DNA of 64,000 bases. Source: Paenibacillus gallinarum. Lineage in GTDB: Bacteria > Bacillota > Bacilli > Paenibacillales > Paenibacillaceae. Shown in pieces: positions 59,799-64,000 of this stretch. A program made the translations under genes and the position numbers. The number at the start of each line of letters is the position of its first letter. Position 1 is the stretch's first letter. The stretch spans positions 62,001 through 126,000 of the forward strand of contig NZ_JACSQL010000001.1 in NCBI RefSeq assembly GCF_014836635.1, written 5' to 3'. A model generated the notes under the pieces. The model was given only the letters and a program-made list of their open reading frames with translations, did no database searches and was not told the origin of the DNA.

Positions 59799-60641
59799 TT
59801 ACTCAAAATAATACATAAACCCAATTGCACCGACACCGGTATGTGTACTGATGATAGGTGAGGTATAACTGATCTCTACATCTTCATAACCAGTAAGCTC
59901 ATGAATTAAATCTTTCAGCTGAGAAGCGAGTTTATGGTTTTCGGCATGAGCAATTCCGACTTTGTGGATTGTTTTTCCTTTAACATCTTCGGCAAACTGC
60001 TTGGCCAAATGTCTTGCGATCTGAGCTTGGCTTCTAAGATTTACGACGGGAGTATACTCTCCGTCAATAAGACAAGCAACAGGCTTGATATGCAGGAGGG
60101 AGCCGATCAGTGCTTTTCCTTTACCGATTCGTCCGCCTTTTACCAAGTTATCAAGTGTATCTACCGCGACAAACAGTTTCGTATTCTTTTTGACCTCTTC
60201 TATTTTACTTATGATTTCTTCCACTGTTTTGCCTTGCTCTGCCATTGTGGCAGCTTCAATTACTTGATAAGCGAGTGCTTTAGAAGTGAATTCGGAATCG
60301 ATGACAGTTACTTTAGCATCTGACATGTCGGCAGCCATTTGCGCTGAACGTACAGTGCCGCTCATGCCTCCGGTCATATGAATGGATATGATCTCGTATC
60401 CTTCTTCATGAAACCGGTTATATCTTTCTAAAAATTCGCCGGCAGCCGGCTGAGAACTCTTAGGCAGTTCATCGCTTTGGATCATTTTTTGAATGAATTC
60501 TTCAGGTGTAATATCTATTTGGTCAAGATAGGTCTCGCCTTTAATAGTAAAAGAAAGAGGCACCACTTCAATACCGTGTCTTTGAGTGACGGAACGGTCA
60601 AGATCCAGTGTAGAGTCCGTCACAATTTTAATTTTACTCAT
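59799..60641 (-). CDS. DegV family fatty-acid-binding protein
   Basis: 280 residues with the DegV start I-K-I-V-T-D-S-T-L-D-L, then S-S-Q-P-A-A-G-E-F (about 62-70), I-H-M-T-G-G-M-S-G-T (about 92-100) that binds the fatty acid head group, and GRIGKGKALIGSLLHIKP in the second domain. FakB proteins of this family present fatty acids to the kinase FakA for phospholipid synthesis. No fakA is nearby. AAGGAGTGAACAA precedes the ATG. A weak hairpin with a T run lies leftward near 59707-59757. Confidence 0.92.
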   Translation of the reverse strand: MSKIKIVTDSTLDLDRSVTQRHGIEVVPLSFTIKGETYLDQIDITPEEFIQKMIQSDELPKSSQPAAGEFLERYNRFHEEGYEIISIHMTGGMSGTVRSAQMAADMSDAKVTVIDSEFTSKALAYQVIEAATMAEQGKTVEEIISKIEEVKKNTKLFVAVDTLDNLVKGGRIGKGKALIGSLLHIKPVACLIDGEYTPVVNLRSQAQIARHLAKQFAEDVKGKTIHKVGIAHAENHKLASQLKDLIHELTGYEDVEISYTSPIISTHTGVGAIGFMYYFE

Positions 60642-60775
60642 TTGTTCACTCCTTCATAAATAGAGGCCATCATATCAAGAATAACGTATTTTTATCGTAA
60701 TCACCAGTGACAGATATAACTATATAGAGCATCCACAGTAAGTACAAATATCGGACGGAGTACGTGTATGTTGTG

Positions 60776-60784
60776 TGTTATAAT
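60776..60784 (+). promoter_or_regulatory. extended -10 promoter of the XRE regulator
   Basis: TG-T-TATAAT at 60776-60784. The -35 region is not recognisable. Confidence 0.45.
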
Positions 60785-60869
60785 ATGGAATTAAAACCTG
60801 AGTTATATGACTTGCTAGTCTACGGATTGCTGGACTTTAATATTATGACTTCATGGAAGGCGGTCTTAT

Positions 60870-61262
60870 ATGCAATCGATTTACGAAAGAATTGAGCATT
60901 TGATTATGAACAAAGGCATGACTAAAAAAGCATTCTGTGAGGAATTAAAAATAAGTACGGGGAATTTAGGGGACTGGAAACGAGGAAAATCAACTCCGAG
61001 CACAACGAAACTAATTGAGATTTCTACTTTTTTTCAAGTGAGTTTGGATTGGATCATGCTTGGCAAGCTTGATGAAGAGATTAGAGAGCTGAAAGCTGTC
61101 TATCGTATGAAAAATCCTGATTCGAATGTAAACGTAGGGGGGTTAACTACGGAAGAACAGGCTTTCATTAGAGAGTATATTGAATTCACGCAATATCGCA
61201 AAAGAAAACAAGCGGAACTTTACGTCGGCAAAGCTCCTGAGAAGGATAACCGGATTACATAA
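60870..61262 (+). CDS. XRE family helix-turn-helix regulator
   Basis: 130 residues. The N-terminal 65 residues are a Cro/CI-type domain (IYERIEHLIMNKGMTKKAFCEELKISTGNLGDWKRGKSTPSTTKLIEISTFFQVSLDWIMLG in outline), and a short helical segment (LDEEIRELKAVYRM; LTTEEQAFIREYIEFTQYRKRK) may dimerise. Ribosome site GAAGGCGG. Monocistronic, with a terminator after it. Targets unknown; no prophage or restriction genes are adjacent. Confidence 0.85.
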   Translation: MQSIYERIEHLIMNKGMTKKAFCEELKISTGNLGDWKRGKSTPSTTKLIEISTFFQVSLDWIMLGKLDEEIRELKAVYRMKNPDSNVNVGGLTTEEQAFIREYIEFTQYRKRKQAELYVGKAPEKDNRIT

Positions 61263-61291
61263 GAACATTAAAAAAATAGTTATTACATAAT

Positions 61292-61327
61292 AGACCATGA
61301 TCTTAGAGATCGTGGTCTGGTTTGCTT
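61292..61327 (+). terminator. terminator after the XRE gene
   Basis: AGACCATGATCT / AGATCGTGGTCT (one G-U pair), 3-base loop, then GGTTTGCTTT; T run weak. Confidence 0.6.
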
Positions 61328-61582
61328 TCCATACGTACTCAAAAGCGGGAGGTATTCCTTTAAAGTCAGTCAGTGATTTCGTTTACGGAACTGAAGAGGA
61401 GGGGGAGTGATTTATCCTTTTCTTCTTCTGTCCAGCGCACATGAACTCAACCTTTCAGCAGTGTATTCTAGTTTTCGTGTAAATTATACTCACATAGGAT
61501 TTGATATATTGTCAATTTAGTTCTTTATTTTTGTTGTTATGCACCATATAACTAGGCATAGAATAAAAATGTGTAAGGTATA

Positions 61583-61612
61583 TTGACACAAAAGATTTCG
61601 CCCCTCTATAAT
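61583..61612 (+). promoter_or_regulatory. sigma-A-type promoter of the urt operon
   Basis: Perfect TTGACA (61583-61588), 18 bases, perfect TATAAT (61607-61612), about 78 bases before urtA. No operator (for example a TnrA or GlnR box) is clear beside it. The remaining gap from 61328 shows no gene. Confidence 0.75.
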
Positions 61613-61689
61613 GTGAGATACCAAACATTAATGGAAAAACAAGGAATAATTGTTCGGGTTAAACTAACTGATTAAAGGGGATGGGGTTC

Positions 61690-62952
61690 ATGTTGATGCG
61701 AAGGTTCGGTAAATGGTTTCCTATGTTGTTAACAGGTGTGATTATGTTGTCCGGCTGTGTATCCGGGGGAGAGGGTCCCGCTGCACAACCGTCTGCTACG
61801 GAGGGTAGCGGTACGGTAAGTACTTCAGATGGCGACACAATTAAGGTAGGGATCTTGCACTCTCTCAGCGGAACGATGTCTATTAGTGAAGTATCAGTTA
61901 AAGATGCGGAAATGCTTGCTATTGAAGAAATCAATGCGGCGGGCGGGGTGCTTGGAAAACAAATTGAACCCGTTATGGAAGATGGTGCTTCGGATTGGCC
62001 AACTTTTGCAGAAAAAGCAGGGAAACTGCTGCAGCAAGATCAAGTGGCTGCGGTGTTTGGCGGATGGACATCGGCAAGCCGGAAAGCGATGTTGCCTGTT
62101 TTTGAACAGAATAATGGACTGTTATTCTATCCCGTACAGTATGAAGGACTTGAATCCTCCCCGAACATTTTTTATACCGGAGCTACAACCAATCAGCAGA
62201 TTGTTCCTTCCGTAAGCTGGCTGCTTGAGAATCGTGGCAAGAAATTCTTCCTGCTGGGTTCGGATTACGTCTTCCCTAAAACAGCGAACAAAGTCATTCA
62301 GGCACAGCTTGAGGCAGAAGGGGGCGAAGTGGTCGGAGAAGAATATACTCCCCTTGGTCATACGGATTACAGCACGATTATCAACAAAATCAAAGCCGCA
62401 AAACCAGATGTTGTTTATAACACGCTGAATGGAGATAGCAACGTTGCCTTCTTCAAACAACTAAAAGACGCAGGGATCACATCCCAAGATCTAACGACCT
62501 TGTCTGTCAGTGTAGCGGAAGAAGAAATACGCGGTATTGGAGCGGATGTGCTCGCAGGTCATTTAGCAGCTTGGAACTATTATCAAACAACGGACACACC
62601 GGAGAATACAAAATTTACGGCTGCTTATAAAGCGAAATACGGAGCTGACCGGGTGACTGCTGATCCTATTGAGGCCGGATATACTGCCGTTTATTTATGG
62701 AAAGCAGCAGTAGAAAAAGCAGGGTCTGTTGATGTGGCTAAAGTGAAAGAGGCAGCTAAAGGTATTGAGTTTAATGCGCCAAGCGGCAAAGTGACCATTG
62801 ATGGAGAGAATCAGCATATTTACAAAACGGTACGTATAGGTGAAGTCCAGTCCAATGGACAGTTCAAAGAACTCTGGAACTCGGGTGAGCCTGTGAAGCC
62901 TGATCCGTATCTGGAAACCTATGAATGGGGAAAATCACTTGGCGCTAAATAA
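61690..62952 (+). CDS. urtA: urea ABC transporter substrate-binding protein UrtA
   Basis: Extracellular lipoprotein that captures urea. 420 residues from ATG 61690 (AAAGGGG 9 bases upstream; ATG 61681 is too close to it). The signal ends in the lipobox L-S-G-C. The mature part starts with [32 protein letters not shown], the type I fold of branched-chain/urea binding proteins, and includes [26 protein letters not shown], and [13 protein letters not shown], hallmark segments of UrtA. First gene of urtABC; the operon probably continues with urtDE beyond the window. Confidence 0.95.
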   Translation: MLMRRFGKWFPMLLTGVIMLSGCVSGGEGPAAQPSATEGSGTVSTSDGDTIKVGILHSLSGTMSISEVSVKDAEMLAIEEINAAGGVLGKQIEPVMEDGASDWPTFAEKAGKLLQQDQVAAVFGGWTSASRKAMLPVFEQNNGLLFYPVQYEGLESSPNIFYTGATTNQQIVPSVSWLLENRGKKFFLLGSDYVFPKTANKVIQAQLEAEGGEVVGEEYTPLGHTDYSTIINKIKAAKPDVVYNTLNGDSNVAFFKQLKDAGITSQDLTTLSVSVAEEEIRGIGADVLAGHLAAWNYYQTTDTPENTKFTAAYKAKYGADRVTADPIEAGYTAVYLWKAAVEKAGSVDVAKVKEAAKGIEFNAPSGKVTIDGENQHIYKTVRIGEVQSNGQFKELWNSGEPVKPDPYLETYEWGKSLGAK

Positions 62953-62996
62953 CTTGTTTCTACTATAGATAGATCGGAAGGGAGGCGGCATAATCG

Positions 62997-63902
62997 ATGG
63001 ATATGTTTTTGCTGCAAGCTTTTAACGGCTTGAGTGTAAGTTCCATTCTGCTTCTGATAGCACTCGGCCTCGCCGTAACCTTTGGACTGATGAATATTAT
63101 CAATATGGCGCATGGCGAGATGATCATGATCGGTGCTTATGCCACTTATGTAACGCAAAATTTATTTATCTCCTATATGCCCTCAACTTGGTTTAGCACG
63201 TACTATCTTGTCGCGCTTCCCGCTGCGTTTCTCCTTGCCGCGGGGATCGGCTGGCTGCTTGAAGTGCTTCTGATCCGCCATTTATACGGAAGACCCTTGG
63301 ATAGTTTGCTTGCGACCTGGGGAGTAGGAATGATTCTGCAACAACTGGCAAGGACGATTTTTGGTGCCCCGAATGTCGGGGTGACCAGTCCTTCCTGGCT
63401 TAATGGAGGGGTAATGGTTACGGAAGGCATCACACTTCCTTATACACGTTTGTTCATTATTTTGCTGGTCGCTGTCGTGCTCTTCTGCATGTACAATTAT
63501 ATTTATAAAACAGCAGCAGGACGCCGGATGCGTGCTGTTATGCAGAATCGAAATATGGCAGGCTGCCTTGGAATCTCTACTCGGCGCGTTGATGGGCTTA
63601 CCTTTGCCATTGGTTCCGGTATTGCGGGAGTGGCAGGATGCGCGCTTACTTTGCTAGGTCCCATTGGACCATCGATTGGGACCTATTACATCGTAGATGC
63701 ATTCATGGTTGTTGTTCTAGGCGGGGTAGGGAAACTGATTGGTACCGTGACAGGGGCGCTTGGAATAGGAGTCTTCAATACCTTGTTTGAGACGTACACA
63801 AGCGCATCAATTGGTAAAGTGTTGGTATTTGCATGCATCGTTGCTTTCCTTCAATGGAAACCGAGAGGGCTCGTGGCACTTCGTTCACGGAGTTTAGACT
63901 AG
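62997..63902 (+). CDS. urtB: urea ABC transporter permease UrtB
   Basis: 301 residues with eight or nine helices, of the LivH type: [25 protein letters not shown] near the N-terminus, and [25 protein letters not shown] (the EAA-like loop that contacts the ATPase, about 165-190), then [13 protein letters not shown]. Shorter than some UrtB proteins that carry an N-terminal extension. GGGAGG precedes the ATG. Follows urtA by 44 bases. Confidence 0.94.
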   Translation: MDMFLLQAFNGLSVSSILLLIALGLAVTFGLMNIINMAHGEMIMIGAYATYVTQNLFISYMPSTWFSTYYLVALPAAFLLAAGIGWLLEVLLIRHLYGRPLDSLLATWGVGMILQQLARTIFGAPNVGVTSPSWLNGGVMVTEGITLPYTRLFIILLVAVVLFCMYNYIYKTAAGRRMRAVMQNRNMAGCLGISTRRVDGLTFAIGSGIAGVAGCALTLLGPIGPSIGTYYIVDAFMVVVLGGVGKLIGTVTGALGIGVFNTLFETYTSASIGKVLVFACIVAFLQWKPRGLVALRSRSLD

Positions 63903-63916
63903 AGGGGGGACTTAGG

Positions 63917-64000
63917 ATGCCATTTATAAATAGACTGGGAACACGGGGGCAGCGAATTGCCTGGGGAGTAGTGCTGATTCTGATGAGTCTGGCGCCGCTC
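63917..64000 (+). CDS. urtC: urea ABC transporter permease UrtC (3' end cut by window)
   Basis: The first 28 codons are visible: M-P-F-I-N-R-L-G-T-R-G-Q-R-I-A-W, then a first membrane helix (GVVLILMSLAPL). AGAGGGGGGA precedes the ATG. Position after urtB and the start of a hydrophobic protein support UrtC (LivM type), but the sequence shown is too short to prove it. Confidence 0.75.
   Translation, partial: MPFINRLGTRGQRIAWGVVLILMSLAPL

Overview
The window comes from a Gram-positive, endospore-forming bacterium of the Bacillales, most likely Paenibacillus or a close relative. The signs are AGGAGG-type ribosome sites, many TTG starts, an H-type small acid-soluble spore protein, a cortex morphogenetic protein (CmpA), an S-layer-homology (SLH) surface protein, a CIRCE-controlled groE operon, and gene orders known from Bacillus (tsaE-tsaB-rimI-tsaD / ABC-F / moaC / tatA-tatC / groES-groEL; ydcC-alr-ndoAI-ndoA; tex-cmpA-sprT). 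No transposase, integrase, CRISPR array or phage block was seen.

Region by region. 1-9 kb: membrane and envelope genes (VanZ-like, ABC-2 exporter, AI-2E-family permease, CNNM/CBS protein, cardiolipin synthase, YitT). 9-13.5 kb: a non-homologous end-joining module (Ku plus LigD split into separate ligase and polymerase proteins) around a catechol dioxygenase gene; ku and the sspH unit face away from each other and both have sigma-G-like promoters. 13.6-24.4 kb: the t6A tRNA-modification genes, a dense DnaA-box cluster between tsaD and an ABC-F ATPase, folate and molybdopterin genes, twin-arginine translocase and chaperonins. 24.6-31 kb: an orphan gene, then a 5.6-kb gene for a secreted SLH-anchored protein with two tandem CBM9/esterase units. 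This gene lies between two copies of the 3' end of an mrp-type gene. 31-38.5 kb: an anaerobic formate dehydrogenase region (frameshifted mrp, DUF1641, fdhF, MpsC domain, fdhD, moaA); the Mo cofactor, Fe-S enzyme and sulfurtransferase genes sit together and join functionally with moaC/moaB at 20 kb. 39-41 kb: quinone/aromatic stress genes (mhqO, mhqN) behind a dioxygenase remnant, and a holin-like protein. 41-45 kb: glycine betaine importer OpuA with a divergent GbsR-type regulator. 45-55.5 kb: YdcC-like lipoprotein, alanine racemase, EndoAI/EndoA toxin-antitoxin, GH36 alpha-galactosidase with a cre-like site, Tex, CmpA, SprT. 55-61 kb: FetAB-like transporter, five tRNAs in two groups separated by a HAD phosphatase/DeoR regulator pair, DegV and an XRE regulator. 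61.3-64 kb: the start of a urea ABC transporter operon (urtA-urtB-urtC, cut by the window end).

The points most worth a second look are: the DnaA-box cluster at tsaD; the direct-repeat scar of mrp around the giant surface-protein gene; the opposed sigma-G promoters at ku/sspH; an apparent AUU start codon for moaA; the structured fdhF leader; paired palindromes around a promoter near 1.3 kb; and a structured element in front of tex. All calls come from reading the sequence; no database search was run.
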